Assembly (NCBI GenBank): GCA_035942255.1
Contig: DASZDG010000147.1
Span: forward strand, 1 to 8,141
Reading direction: 5' to 3'
From: JALZEG01 sp035942255
GTDB lineage: Bacteria; Actinomycetota; CADDZG01; WHSQ01
Length of the DNA: 8,141 bases
Every line of letters begins with the position of its first letter. Within the stretch, counting starts at the first letter, position 1. A program made the translations under genes and the position numbers. A model generated the notes under the pieces. The model was not told the DNA's origin, made no database searches, and was given only the letters and a program-made list of their open reading frames with translations. Positions 1 to 8,141 of the stretch are shown here, in pieces.

Positions 1-8141
<8,141 letters not shown>

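Overview
The whole 8,141-base window lies inside one very large minus-strand gene for a modular nonribosomal peptide synthetase (NRPS). A single reading frame (codons whose lowest plus-strand base is 2, 5, 8 ... up to 8138) stays open from 8140 down to 2. It has no start codon I would choose, no stop and no intergenic DNA, so about 2,713 residues are visible and the protein continues past both edges. Residue numbers below count from the first complete codon at 8140-8138. Frame continuity was checked by hand at about 30 conserved motifs, all in the same frame.

In the direction of translation (8141 to 1) the layout is: the tail of a carrier protein and a full epimerization (E) domain ending an upstream module; module A = condensation (C, of the type that follows an E domain) - adenylation (A1) - carrier (PCP1, GGHS type); module B = condensation (LCL type) - adenylation (A2) - carrier (PCP2, GGDS type) - epimerization domain, cut off at base 1. 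The types fit one another. The C domain after the first E looks D-accepting, module A has no E and is followed by an LCL-type C, and the GGDS carrier precedes the second E. The predicted product segment is ...-(D-residue)-(L-residue from A1)-(D-residue from A2)-... The ten-residue code read from A2, DASTVAAVCK, matches a code I remember for tyrosine, so the last residue is probably D-Tyr. The A1 code is unusual (DAEDAATIT plus K) and I cannot assign its substrate with confidence.

The two E domains are near copies, about 95% identical in DNA over the 515 comparable bases and exactly 7,626 bases apart. The two A domains share about 83% DNA identity in their C-terminal part but have unrelated-looking substrate-pocket cores. 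This is the pattern expected of an assembly line that evolved by internal duplication, gene conversion and A-core exchange.

The organism is a high-GC bacterium (roughly 70% G+C by eye). Actinomycetes and myxobacteria are obvious candidates, but nothing here decides between them. No promoter, terminator, RNA gene, CRISPR array, transposon, MbtH-like gene, thioesterase, transporter or tailoring enzyme is visible. The many long open frames on the plus strand and in the other minus frames are high-GC shadows of the NRPS.
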